This document shows positions 16,838 through 25,276 of a stretch of DNA of 48,301 nt, piece after piece (position 1 is the stretch's first letter; each line of letters starts with the position of its first letter). The stretch is taken from positions 1 through 48,301 of the forward strand of contig MDJM01000001.1 of the NCBI GenBank assembly GCA_001994995.1. The letters are read 5' to 3'. The position numbers were made by a program, and so were the translations under genes. This stretch comes from Candidatus Parepulonipiscium sp. PG-Nuni2H_MBin01 (GTDB lineage Bacteria; Bacillota; Clostridia; Lachnospirales; Cellulosilyticaceae). The notes below the pieces were generated by a model that worked only from the letters and a program-made list of their open reading frames with translations, did not search any database and was not told the DNA's origin.

Positions 16838-17740
16838 ATGGAAGAATTTAGATCAGGATTTATATCAATAATAGGGCGTGCAAATGTAGGTAAATCTACG
16901 CTTATGAATAGGTTAGTAGGAGAAAAAATTGCGATTATGTCTAATAAACCTCAAACTACGAGGCATAAGATACAGTCAATTTTAACTACACAGAAATTTC
17001 AAGCGATATTTATTGATACACCTGGGATTCATACACCAAAGACAAAGTTAGGTAATTATATGGTTAAAGCTACTAATACGACTTTAAATGAAGTTGATAT
17101 TGTTTTATATTTAGTGGAGCCAGATACAAGAATAGGTAAGTTAGATGCTGAAATTATAGAGCGTTTAAAGACAGTGACTTCAACGGTATTTTTATGTATT
17201 AATAAAATTGATTCTGTTTCAAAAGAGCAAGTGGCGGAGTCTATTAATTGTTATAAAGATGCTATGGATTTTGCAGAGATTGTTCCTATATCAGCATTTG
17301 AAGGGGCAAATCTTAATGAATTATTAAATTGTATTTATGAGAATTTACCTCAAGGGCCGAAATTTTTCCCTGAGGATATGATAACCGATCAACCTGAGCG
17401 TCAATTAGTAGCAGAGCTTATAAGAGAAAAGGCTCTTCATTTATTAGACCAAGAAATACCGCATGGGATTGCGATAGAAATTAATACTATGAAACAACGC
17501 GAAGATAGTGAAATGGTGGATATTGAAGCGACTATTATATGTGAACGCGAATCTCATAAACGAATTATAATTGGTAAAAATGGAGAAATGATTAAAAAAA
17601 TCGGCACTAATGCTAGACATGATATTGAGAGACTACTAGGTTCAAAAATTTTCCTAAATTTATGGGTAAAAATTAAAAAGAACTGGCGAGACAGTGATTC
17701 TATGTTAAAAAATTATGGATATAATAAGCAAGAGCTTTAA
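16838..17740 (+). CDS. era: GTPase Era
   Basis: Essential GTPase that binds the 3' end of 16S rRNA and checks 30S assembly. The G domain shows G1 GRANVGKSTLMNRL, G2 QTTRHKI, G3 DTPGIHTPK and G4 NKID. The C-terminal KH domain follows with IIIGKNGEMIKKIGTNAR near residue 245. The 300-residue length is typical. GAAGAGGAA lies upstream of the ATG. Its genetic neighbours ybeY, cdd and recO are the standard ones, which supports shared roles in ribosome maturation and DNA repair clusters. Confidence 0.96.
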   Translation: MEEFRSGFISIIGRANVGKSTLMNRLVGEKIAIMSNKPQTTRHKIQSILTTQKFQAIFIDTPGIHTPKTKLGNYMVKATNTTLNEVDIVLYLVEPDTRIGKLDAEIIERLKTVTSTVFLCINKIDSVSKEQVAESINCYKDAMDFAEIVPISAFEGANLNELLNCIYENLPQGPKFFPEDMITDQPERQLVAELIREKALHLLDQEIPHGIAIEINTMKQREDSEMVDIEATIICERESHKRIIIGKNGEMIKKIGTNARHDIERLLGSKIFLNLWVKIKKNWRDSDSMLKNYGYNKQEL

Positions 17741-17794
17741 ATAATAAGCCCCCTCACGATATATATATGAGATATTGGTAACAATTTTATAGTA

Positions 17795-17824
17795 TTGAAA
17801 TGCTGAAATTACGTATCATATATT
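17795..17824 (+). promoter_or_regulatory. Candidate sigma-A promoter of yqzL-recO
   Basis: TTGAAA at 17795-17800, an 18-base spacer and TATATT at 17819-17824, upstream of AAAGGGGG and the yqzL start. Confidence 0.5.
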
Positions 17825-17845
17825 AATAGTAAAGGGGGTAATTAT

Positions 17846-17962
17846 ATGACAGATTTTTGGAAAACATTTATAGATACAGGAAGTATAGAAAATTATTTAA
17901 CTTATAAATCTAGTGAAACAGAAGATTATGAGGTGGCAGAAGATTGGGTGTATGAACAATGA
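17846..17962 (+). CDS. yqzL: YqzL-like small protein (38 aa)
   Basis: A 38-residue protein: MTDFWKTFIDTGSIENYLTY, then an acidic tail ending in DWVYEQ. The pattern of a short N-terminal aromatic patch (DFWKTF), T/S-G and YLxYK matches the YqzL family, which always sits between era and recO in Firmicutes; its function is unknown. AAAGGGGGT lies 7 bases before the ATG, an excellent ribosome binding site. The stop overlaps the recO start as ATGA, so recO translation is probably coupled to it. Size alone would make it doubtful, but position, ribosome binding site and overlap make it convincing. Confidence 0.85.
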   Translation: MTDFWKTFIDTGSIENYLTYKSSETEDYEVAEDWVYEQ

Positions 17963-18702
17963 CAGTAAAAGGAATTATTATAAAAGAAAACATAGTAGGA
18001 GAGGGTGATAAATATATCACCCTTTTTACGCACGAATTAGGACAAATACAAATATCAGCATTAAAATCAACAAATTATAAGTTTTGTTCTGTCACGCAGT
18101 TATTTGTATACGGCATATTTGAAATAAGTAAAATATATAGTAGATATAAATTAATTAATGTAGAAATTATAACCACATTTTATAAAATCCGAGAAGATAT
18201 ATTAACACTTAGCTACGCTATGTATATTATGGACTTTTTGCTAGAAGTAACAAAAGAATCACTACGACAAAGCGACCTTTTTCAATTAACATTGTATACA
18301 CTTCATGAGCTGACTAAAAGTAATCCCTCTTTAAAATTAATCCGTTGTATATATGAACTTAGAGCAATGCGCTGCCTTGGCTTTATGCCTAATACACAAG
18401 ACTGCACCCAATGTGGCAATGCAATTGGGGAACTTGATATGACTAAAAAATATTACTTTTCTGTAGCTGATGGCGGTTATACGTGTTGTTCGTCAAGTAA
18501 GCATAGATTAAGATATGATACGATTCATACTATAAGGCATATTTTAAATAGCGATTATAACCATTTATATAAATTTGAGTTATTACCTGAGATATATAAT
18601 GAACTTGCTAGTTTTGTTATACAATATACAGTTTACCATATAGAAAAATCTTTCCGCACACTTAGTTTTATAAGAGAAATAGAAAGAATTTTGCTTATAT
18701 AG
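17959..18702 (+). CDS. recO: DNA repair protein RecO
   Basis: Recombination mediator that helps load RecA on SSB-coated single-stranded DNA together with RecR and RecF. The N-terminal OB fold is visible (VKGIIIKENIVGEGDKYITLF, ELGQIQISALKS). A helical C-terminal part follows, with zinc-type cysteines in DCTQCGN near residue 157 and YTCCSS near 177. The 247-residue length is normal. Its ATG overlaps the yqzL stop by four bases and there is no separate ribosome binding site beyond the yqzL coding end, supporting translational coupling. The sequence is divergent, as RecO generally is, but context and fold agree. Confidence 0.92.
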   Translation: MTVKGIIIKENIVGEGDKYITLFTHELGQIQISALKSTNYKFCSVTQLFVYGIFEISKIYSRYKLINVEIITTFYKIREDILTLSYAMYIMDFLLEVTKESLRQSDLFQLTLYTLHELTKSNPSLKLIRCIYELRAMRCLGFMPNTQDCTQCGNAIGELDMTKKYYFSVADGGYTCCSSSKHRLRYDTIHTIRHILNSDYNHLYKFELLPEIYNELASFVIQYTVYHIEKSFRTLSFIREIERILLI

Positions 18703-18707
18703 AGGGC

Positions 18708-18736
18708 TTGAACAAATTCCTCAAATATAATAGAAT
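18708..18736 (+). promoter_or_regulatory. Candidate sigma-A promoter of polA
   Basis: TTGAAC at 18708-18713, 17 bases, then TAGAAT at 18731-18736, in the 55-base gap between recO and polA. Confidence 0.45.
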
Positions 18737-18757
18737 AAAAAGAAAAAGGAGCTACTG

Positions 18758-21337
18758 ATGAAATTATTATTGATAGATGGGCTAAGTATTGCTAATAGGG
18801 CATTTTACGGGATACCCCATTTAAGTACGAAAGACGGCTTAGCCACTAATGCAATTTATGGCTTTCTTAATATTATGTTTAGTTTTATAGAAAAAGAAAA
18901 GCCAGATTTATTGGGTATTGCATTTGATGTAAGTAAACCTACATTTAGACATTTGATAAATGAGGATTACAAAGGGAATAGAAAAGGAGCACCTGCAGAA
19001 TTAAGCCCCCAAATTCCCGTTTTAAAAGAAGTTTTAGATGCTATGAATATTTTTAGAATAGAACAAGAAGGATTTGAAGCTGACGATTTACTTGGGAGTA
19101 TTGCTAAAATTGCACAGTCTCAATCATTAGATGTAGTAGTTGTATCTGGGGATAAAGATTTATTACAAATTGCCACCGATACAATAGAGATAAAATTAGT
19201 AAGAACAAAAGATACAGATAGTTATTTTGCAAAAGATGTAATAGAAGCTTATGGTGTAACGCCAACTGAATTTATAGATGTAAAAGGGCTTATGGGAGAC
19301 TCATCTGATAATATTAAAGGTGTACCGGGTGTTGGAGAGAAAACAGCGCTTAAATTAATTCGCGAATATCATTCTATAGAGAATTTATATGAACATATAA
19401 GTGAAATAAGTGGGAAGAAGCTAAAAGAAAACTTAGAAACTTATAAAGAGCAAGCGTTAGAGAGTAAGTTTTTAGCTACAATTAAAAGTGATATAGAAGT
19501 TGAATGTAACTGGGAGCAGTTTAGTTATAACCTTAAGTTGACACCTCAAATTGAACAGATATTTGAACGATTAGAGTTTAGGAAGATGTTAAATAGGTTT
19601 CAATGTGCACCTGCGCAGAAGATAGATGTTAATATTGTAGAGCCAGTTTATTTAGAAAATATTGATAATCTGGAGTTAGCTATTAGTGTATTTGTAGAAG
19701 ATAATAATATTTTCATAGGGTATGAGAATAATTATATAAAGGCGGATTTATTGGAGCCTAATCATCATGCGTATGTAAAGAATTTTTTTGAGAGTGATAA
19801 TAAGAAGTATATTTATAATAGCAAATGGCTAAGACATAAATTATATGATTTTGGAATAATGTTAAAATCCGATGTGTTTGATATTATGATTGCATCTTAT
19901 TTACTAGACCCTTCAGAGGCGGACTATGATTTATCGTTAGTAGCTAAAAAGTTTTTAAACGATGGCCGAGTAATTCATCTAGATACATTATTAGGAACTG
20001 GGAAAAGTCGTAAAAAATGGAGTGATTTAGATGATGAGCAAGTGGCACAGCAGTTAGGAGTACGAGCTTTAGTAATAAAAGAGTTAGTTAAAATAATGTC
20101 AGCTTTATTAGAAGAACAAGAAATGATGGACTTATTTTTAAATATAGAAATGCCTCTTAGCGAAGTGTTATTTGATATGGAATTAGAAGGAATAACTATT
20201 GACCCAGATGCATTGAAACAATACGGTGCTAAGTTGCAACAGCTAATTGAGCATATTGAACAAGAGATATATGAGGTGGCAGGAGAAAAGTTTAATATTA
20301 ACTCGTCTAAACAATTGGGAGTTATTTTATTTGAAAAAATGAATATTCCAGTTGTTAAAAAGACTAAAACTGGGTATTCAACTGCTGCAGATGTACTTGA
20401 CAAATTAAAAATTGACTATCCTATTGTGTCTAAAATCCTAGAGTATAGACAGTACACTAAACTACAGAGCACATATGTAGTAGGGTTATTAAAAGTTATG
20501 GGAGAAGACAATAAAATCCATTCAACGTTTAATCAAACAATAACAGCTACAGGACGAATTAGTTCCACCGAACCAAATTTACAAAACATTCCTATTAGAA
20601 TGGAGCTAGGCAGAGAAATACGCAAGGTATTTATACCTAAAAATGATGATTATATTTTTCTAGATGCAGATTATTCACAAATTGAATTAAGAGTACTAGC
20701 TGCTATGTCAGACGACCCTATAATGAAGCAGGCATTTACTAACGATATTGATGTACACACGTTAACAGCATCGCAAGTTTTTAATGTACCTATTGAAGAT
20801 GTTACAAGTACACAAAGGTATCAAGCAAAAGCTGTTAATTTCGGGATAGTGTATGGCATTAGTGCATTTGCATTATCAGAAGACATTGATGTAACTCCAA
20901 AAGAAGCCCAAGTTTATATAGATAATTATTTTGAAAATTACCCTGCTATAAAAGGATTTTTAGATACGTTAGTTAAAGAGGCTACTATGTATGGCTATTC
21001 TACTACATTATTAAACCGTAGACGTTATGTGCCTGAGTTAGCTGCAAAAAATCATAATATTAAAGAGTATGGCAAAAGGATTGCTATGAATATGCCAATT
21101 CAAGGTACTTCAGCAGATATTATAAAAATTGCTATGGTTAACGTTTATAAGAGACTTAAAGGATTTAAATCTAAACTTATTTTAACTGTACATGATGAAT
21201 TGTTATTAGAAGTATATAAACCTGAACAAGATGATGTAACTGCTATTTTAAAAGCTGAAATGGAAAATGCTATTGAGTTATCAGTACCTTTATTGGTGGA
21301 GGTGCATAGTGGGAATAGTTGGTTTGGGGCTAAATAG
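18758..21337 (+). CDS. polA: DNA polymerase I
   Basis: Fills gaps and removes RNA primers during replication and repair. Residues 1-290 form the 5'-3' exonuclease (LLLIDGLSIANRAFYG, FEADDLLGSIA, SGDKDLLQIA, GLMGDSSDNIKGVPGVG). Residues about 300-470 are the remnant 3'-5' exonuclease domain. It lacks the first DEDD carboxylates, so proofreading is probably absent, as in Bacillus enzymes. The polymerase domain contains SSTEPNLQNIPIR, motif A DADYSQIELRVLA, motif B RYQAKAVNFGIVYG and motif C LTVHDELLLEV. The 859-residue length is usual. AAAAGGAG precedes the ATG. coaE follows after 12 bases. Confidence 0.96.
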   Translation: MKLLLIDGLSIANRAFYGIPHLSTKDGLATNAIYGFLNIMFSFIEKEKPDLLGIAFDVSKPTFRHLINEDYKGNRKGAPAELSPQIPVLKEVLDAMNIFRIEQEGFEADDLLGSIAKIAQSQSLDVVVVSGDKDLLQIATDTIEIKLVRTKDTDSYFAKDVIEAYGVTPTEFIDVKGLMGDSSDNIKGVPGVGEKTALKLIREYHSIENLYEHISEISGKKLKENLETYKEQALESKFLATIKSDIEVECNWEQFSYNLKLTPQIEQIFERLEFRKMLNRFQCAPAQKIDVNIVEPVYLENIDNLELAISVFVEDNNIFIGYENNYIKADLLEPNHHAYVKNFFESDNKKYIYNSKWLRHKLYDFGIMLKSDVFDIMIASYLLDPSEADYDLSLVAKKFLNDGRVIHLDTLLGTGKSRKKWSDLDDEQVAQQLGVRALVIKELVKIMSALLEEQEMMDLFLNIEMPLSEVLFDMELEGITIDPDALKQYGAKLQQLIEHIEQEIYEVAGEKFNINSSKQLGVILFEKMNIPVVKKTKTGYSTAADVLDKLKIDYPIVSKILEYRQYTKLQSTYVVGLLKVMGEDNKIHSTFNQTITATGRISSTEPNLQNIPIRMELGREIRKVFIPKNDDYIFLDADYSQIELRVLAAMSDDPIMKQAFTNDIDVHTLTASQVFNVPIEDVTSTQRYQAKAVNFGIVYGISAFALSEDIDVTPKEAQVYIDNYFENYPAIKGFLDTLVKEATMYGYSTTLLNRRRYVPELAAKNHNIKEYGKRIAMNMPIQGTSADIIKIAMVNVYKRLKGFKSKLILTVHDELLLEVYKPEQDDVTAILKAEMENAIELSVPLLVEVHSGNSWFGAK

Positions 21338-21349
21338 TGAGGAGGGTGC

Positions 21350-21952
21350 ATGGATATAAGATATCCTTGCGGATTTTATATGAAAATATTAGGGATAGTT
21401 GGTGGTATAGGCGCTGGAAAAAGCACAGTAACAGATATATTTGAGAAAAATTTTGATATACATGTTATAAATACAGATAAAATTGGACATGAGGTATTAT
21501 TAAAAACAGGAAAAGCATATGATATGATTATAGCTGAATTTGGTACAGCGATATTAGATGATGATGGTGAGATTATACGTGAAAAATTGGCTAATATAGT
21601 TTTTTGTGATGAAGAAAAGTTAAAAAATTTAAATAGCATTATGCATCCTTGTATTTATGAAATTGTAGTAGAACGAATTAAACAAGCAACAAATGAATAT
21701 GTACTTATAGAAGCAGCACTCCTGATAGAGAGTGGCTTTTATAAGTTAGCGGATATAATAATTGGAGTGTATGCTGATGAAGATTTGCGAATACAAAGAA
21801 TTATGAATCGTAATAATTATACGTATGAGCAAGCAAAAGACAGGATTAACGCTCAGTTAAAATGGAAAGATTTAAGAGATATGGTTGATATTGTTATAGA
21901 CAATAGTAACGACATAGAATTTACAACAACACAAGTAATTGCTAGCTTATAA
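21350..21952 (+). CDS. coaE: Dephospho-CoA kinase
   Basis: Catalyses the last step of coenzyme A synthesis, phosphorylating the ribose of dephospho-CoA. The P-loop GIVGGIGAGKST, the NTDKIGHEV segment, the IMHPCIYEIV stretch and LIEAALLIESG identify it. The start is uncertain. The ATG at 21350 has GGAGGG at 21341-21346 but only about 4 bases of spacing. The ATG at 21380 gives the usual family N-terminus (MKILGIVGG) but has only a weak GCGGA upstream. I keep the earlier one because of the better site, which adds ten residues. In B. subtilis mutM and ytaF lie between polA and coaE; both are missing here. Confidence 0.92.
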   Translation: MDIRYPCGFYMKILGIVGGIGAGKSTVTDIFEKNFDIHVINTDKIGHEVLLKTGKAYDMIIAEFGTAILDDDGEIIREKLANIVFCDEEKLKNLNSIMHPCIYEIVVERIKQATNEYVLIEAALLIESGFYKLADIIIGVYADEDLRIQRIMNRNNYTYEQAKDRINAQLKWKDLRDMVDIVIDNSNDIEFTTTQVIASL

Positions 21953-21980
21953 CAATAGTTAATTTTGTGAGGAGTGAATA

Positions 21981-22508
21981 ATGAAATATAAGAGGTTAAT
22001 ACTAATAATACTTATAATACTAGTTGTAACTAAATCTGTGTATATGCTTTATCCAATGCCTTATAAAGAATATATATTTGAGTTGGCTGATGAATACGAC
22101 TTAGAACCCACATTAATTTATGCAATTATCCAGACTGAAACGCATTTTGACTATATGGCAGTATCACGTAGTAATGCTAAGGGGCTTATGCAGATAATGG
22201 ATATGACAGGCGAGTGGGGTGCCGATGAACTTGACATTGATGACTTTACTCCTGAGATGTTATTTAATCCATATGTTAATATTAGAATAGGAACATGGTA
22301 TATTGATAAACTGATAAGTCAATACGACGCAAATGTAGATATGGCGCTGATGGCCTATAATGCGGGGAGTGGAAATGTAGCAAAGTGGTTGGCCGACACA
22401 AAATATAGTAGCGACGGTAAAACGGTACATACGATTCCATTTAATGAAACTAAAAATTATATAAAAAAAGTCAATTTCCATAAGAGAATTTATGACTTAC
22501 TTTATTAA
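21981..22508 (+). CDS. Membrane-anchored lytic transglycosylase (Slt-like)
   Basis: Peptidoglycan-cleaving enzyme acting outside the cell. An N-terminal hydrophobic segment (residues 6-23, LILIILIILVVTKSVYML) acts as signal anchor and is followed by the SLT domain. The catalytic glutamate lies in AIIQTETHFD near residue 51, followed by SNAKGLMQIM, FNPYVNIRIGTWYI and MALMAYNAGSGNV, the family motifs in the right order. At 175 residues it is the short one-domain form. GAGGAG precedes the ATG. The polA-coaE-slt order is common in Clostridia. It sits 28 bases after coaE and 16 bases before a lipoprotein gene, so all are probably one transcript. Confidence 0.92.
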   Translation: MKYKRLILIILIILVVTKSVYMLYPMPYKEYIFELADEYDLEPTLIYAIIQTETHFDYMAVSRSNAKGLMQIMDMTGEWGADELDIDDFTPEMLFNPYVNIRIGTWYIDKLISQYDANVDMALMAYNAGSGNVAKWLADTKYSSDGKTVHTIPFNETKNYIKKVNFHKRIYDLLY

Positions 22509-22524
22509 ATAAAAGGAGAACCTT

Positions 22525-24108
22525 ATGATAAATTTGTTATTTGTCTTATTTTTTTTAATAGGATGTTCAAATAATGAAGTAGCACAACTAGAAGAATTTG
22601 AGTATGTTGATTATGTGGAGTATGCACAAGAGGATGACTATGTTACAAATGAAGTATTATCGTTAAATACGACTAGTAACAAAAGTGACCATGAATTAAG
22701 ATTAGCTATGCATACGCCAAAAACATTAAATCCTATATATAATATGGACGAAACTGTGGACCAAGTGATGCATCTTATATTCGATACGTTAGTTAATATT
22801 GAAACTGATGGAAATGTGACAACTAATTTAGCAGAGTATTGGAGCGTGAACACTAGTGATAACAGTATAACTATTGTACTTCGTGATGATGTATATTGGC
22901 ATGATGGACAGTTGTTACAAGCTGATGATGTGGTATATACTATAGGAGCAATTAAAGCAGCGCCTGATAGCATTTATAAAGTGAATGTAGACAATATGTC
23001 TTATGCATTAGAATTAAGTCCAAATACAGTACAAATTTTTTATAATCAGCCATTTAGTGGTATGTTGCAAACTTTATTTATACCAATTTTACCACAACAT
23101 ATTTACGATGTACCATATGAACAAGCTGCAGCAATAGAGCCTGTTGGTAGCGGGCCATTCTATTATGAAAGTAGTGTTTTATTAAAATCACTATCTCTAG
23201 CACGTAATTTAGTATATTTTAAAGGTGCACCATCGATTACAAATATAGAGGTAACTTTAACACCTGACCATGAAGCTACTCTTTCAGCATTTGAGCAGGA
23301 TTTAATAGATGTAATATATACTGAAGTAATGGACTGGGGGAAATACACTAAAGATAAGTCGGCAAATATATATGCTATTCCAACGCAAAAGTATGAGTTT
23401 ATTGGAATTAATTTTTCAAATCCTAGTTTAAGTAAGCTTGGGGTTCGGGAGGCGTTGCTTTACGGTTTAGACAGAGAATCGTTGGTGAATATTTACTACC
23501 TTGGGCAAGGTACAGTAACAGATACTCCTGTTAGCCCTAATAATTATCTTTACGATAATACGCTATCTATTACTAAATATGATAGAGAAACTGCTAGGCT
23601 GTTGCTTGCAAAGGAAGGGTTTGAATACGATAAGGAGTTACAGTTTAAATTACTCGTAAATAAAAATAATCTAGAACGACTTCAAGTAGCGCAAGGAATT
23701 GCTAGAACGTATAGTGAAGTGGGAATTAATATTGTGATTGAAGAAGTGGATGTAGAAACGTTTACTAAGCGAGTTTACTCAGGTAATTATGAATTATTTT
23801 TAGGTGGATGGCAGCTGTCTTATATCCCAGATTTAACTTTCGCATTTCATTCAGAAGGTGAGCATAATTTTATAAATTACAATAATAGTGAAATGGATGT
23901 ACTGCTAGGAACGGCATTTCGTACCCATCCAAGTTTACTTAAAGATGTATACTCAAAGTTACAGCAGTTTATAATACAAGATATTCCTTACGTTAGTTTA
24001 TTTTTTAAAAATGGTGCCTTAATAACTAAACCATGCGTGAAAGGAACTATATCACCTGACCCACTTAACATATTCAATGATATTCATTTATGGGAAGTGA
24101 CTAATTAG
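22525..24108 (+). CDS. ABC-type peptide/nickel solute-binding lipoprotein (SBP family 5)
   Basis: Extracellular substrate-capture protein of the OppA/DppA class. The N-terminus is a short lipoprotein signal with lipobox LIGC (cysteine near residue 14). After an acidic linker comes the family 5 fold: MHTPKTLNPIYNMDETVDQV, then DGNVTTNLAEYWSV, DDVYWHDGQLLQADDVVYTI, EPVGSGPFYYE, and the C-terminal lobe with LGVREALLYGLDRESLV. At 527 residues it is full length. No permease or ATPase genes are nearby, so it either serves a transporter encoded elsewhere or has taken a sensory or cell-wall role, for example binding muropeptides released by the transglycosylase upstream. That link is inference from position only. 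Confidence 0.9.
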   Translation: MINLLFVLFFLIGCSNNEVAQLEEFEYVDYVEYAQEDDYVTNEVLSLNTTSNKSDHELRLAMHTPKTLNPIYNMDETVDQVMHLIFDTLVNIETDGNVTTNLAEYWSVNTSDNSITIVLRDDVYWHDGQLLQADDVVYTIGAIKAAPDSIYKVNVDNMSYALELSPNTVQIFYNQPFSGMLQTLFIPILPQHIYDVPYEQAAAIEPVGSGPFYYESSVLLKSLSLARNLVYFKGAPSITNIEVTLTPDHEATLSAFEQDLIDVIYTEVMDWGKYTKDKSANIYAIPTQKYEFIGINFSNPSLSKLGVREALLYGLDRESLVNIYYLGQGTVTDTPVSPNNYLYDNTLSITKYDRETARLLLAKEGFEYDKELQFKLLVNKNNLERLQVAQGIARTYSEVGINIVIEEVDVETFTKRVYSGNYELFLGGWQLSYIPDLTFAFHSEGEHNFINYNNSEMDVLLGTAFRTHPSLLKDVYSKLQQFIIQDIPYVSLFFKNGALITKPCVKGTISPDPLNIFNDIHLWEVTN

Positions 24109-24140
24109 AGCAGTAGATACTTTAATCTACTGCTTTTTTT
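24109..24140 (+). terminator. Terminator after the solute-binding lipoprotein gene
   Basis: AGCAGTAGAT (24109-24118) pairs perfectly with ATCTACTGCT (24125-24134), loop of 6 bases, followed by seven T. It starts directly after the stop codon. Confidence 0.9.
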
Positions 24141-24210
24141 AATGTCTAAAAGTATAATTTTGAAAAATATATCATAGTATTTAAAAAGTTTTTGATTTTT
24201 GGGAACTTAA

Positions 24211-24230
24211 GTAGATGTTATAACGTCTAC
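24211..24230. promoter_or_regulatory. 20-bp palindrome, candidate operator of the secreted-protein gene
   Basis: The arms GTAGATGTTA and TAACGTCTAC form an inverted repeat with 9 of 10 positions complementary, centred on GTTATAAC, 34 bases before the ATG at 24264. The centre contains TATAAC (24219-24224), which could be a -10 box, so a bound dimer would block the promoter. No T tract follows, so it is not a terminator. Confidence 0.5.
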
Positions 24231-24263
24231 ATAGTATAAGATTAAATAATGGGGGAATTATAT

Positions 24264-25076
24264 ATGAAAAAATTATTAGCAGTAATTTTAGGTGCAGTAT
24301 CAATTATGGGTAGTACAGTTTATGCAAACCCTGCACCAGCACCATCAACATCATCTTCACAATTAGCAAACTATGCTCAACTAGGCATAAAATTAAATGG
24401 AATACCAACTACACCAATAATTCAAGGCAATGAAGTTTATGTATCCCTAAACCAGTTAATGCAATATTATCCATTCCAAATAGCCTACACATCTCAAGGG
24501 CTAGAAGTTAGTATGTGGCAAACATCATCTACTCAACCTACACTTCCAAATGATTGGCTAGTAGATGCGCAATATATTAATCAAGCAACTATAAAGTCTA
24601 TTAATGATGCAGTATCACAAATCGTAGTTTTACCATATGGTTTAGATGATAATATTCATAACTATATTGCATTAAATGTATCGCACGAAACTATTACAGG
24701 TTCTAACCTAAGGGTAGGAATGACAGTTTCAGTTGCACACTCATCTGCATTAACTCGCTCCACACCAGCGCAGGCAACAGCATATTATATAATACCTACA
24801 TCACCTAGTAACTTTACAATGCATAATGTAGAAATTATTGGTATTTCTAAAGGGGCTAACGACTGGACTATTACTGTGGGTAATCCTAATAATCCGCTAA
24901 GCCAAACTGTATTTTCTGTAAATGCTAATGATACTTTAATCAGTCACTATATGAACAAATCAAGATATACAGTAAATGATTTAGAAATTGGATTAATTGT
25001 GGATGTTACTTATGCACCAAATAACACATCTGGAAATATAGCGTTAGAAATCGAGATTTCAGGTCCATCTAACTAA
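24264..25076 (+). CDS. Secreted protein with copper-amine-oxidase-N-like region
   Basis: A 270-residue exported protein of unknown function. The signal peptide is classical (MKKLLAVILGAVSIMGSTVYA, cleavage near residue 21 before NPAPA), then a short Pro/Ser linker. Residues about 40-80 (LGIKLNGIPTTPIIQGNEVYVSLNQL..., ending EVSMW) resemble the copper amine oxidase N-terminal/stalk repeat found in Firmicutes surface proteins; this match is moderate. The rest is beta-rich with no motif I recognise and no cell-wall anchor, so release into the medium is likely. The ATG at 24264 is preferred over 24249 because GGGGGA at 24251-24256 lies 7 bases upstream and the signal peptide starts there. The gene is monocistronic, with a palindrome before it and a terminator after. 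Confidence 0.8.
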   Translation: MKKLLAVILGAVSIMGSTVYANPAPAPSTSSSQLANYAQLGIKLNGIPTTPIIQGNEVYVSLNQLMQYYPFQIAYTSQGLEVSMWQTSSTQPTLPNDWLVDAQYINQATIKSINDAVSQIVVLPYGLDDNIHNYIALNVSHETITGSNLRVGMTVSVAHSSALTRSTPAQATAYYIIPTSPSNFTMHNVEIIGISKGANDWTITVGNPNNPLSQTVFSVNANDTLISHYMNKSRYTVNDLEIGLIVDVTYAPNNTSGNIALEIEISGPSN

Positions 25077-25081
25077 ACTTA

Positions 25082-25108
25082 ATATGGGGGCTTCGCCCTC
25101 ATATTTTT
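25082..25108 (+). terminator. Terminator of the secreted-protein gene
   Basis: ATATGGGGG (25082-25090) pairs with CCCTCATAT (25096-25104, one wobble) around CTTCG and runs into TTTT. Confidence 0.8.
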
Positions 25109-25177
25109 GTTATATTTATAATATAAAATCGTAATTATTTATATATTAAAATCCATAAAATACCTTCATTAATAATA

Positions 25178-25206
25178 TTTACACGCTCTATTAAATGTAT
25201 TATAAT
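25178..25206 (+). promoter_or_regulatory. Sigma-A promoter of the chemoreceptor gene
   Basis: TTTACA at 25178-25183, exactly 17 bases, and a perfect TATAAT at 25201-25206. The 5' leader is about 64 bases. Confidence 0.75.
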
Positions 25207-25276
25207 TAACATTAGGGTGGGAAAATGTAGATTTTTATTCTAATATTTTGTTAATAAATGAAGGAGGAAATAGTAA

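Noticed and set aside
19975..20403. 142-codon open frame on the minus strand inside polA
   Set aside because: Its product is rich in S, N, C and I without any fold, it has no ribosome binding site and lies fully antisense to conserved polA coding sequence.
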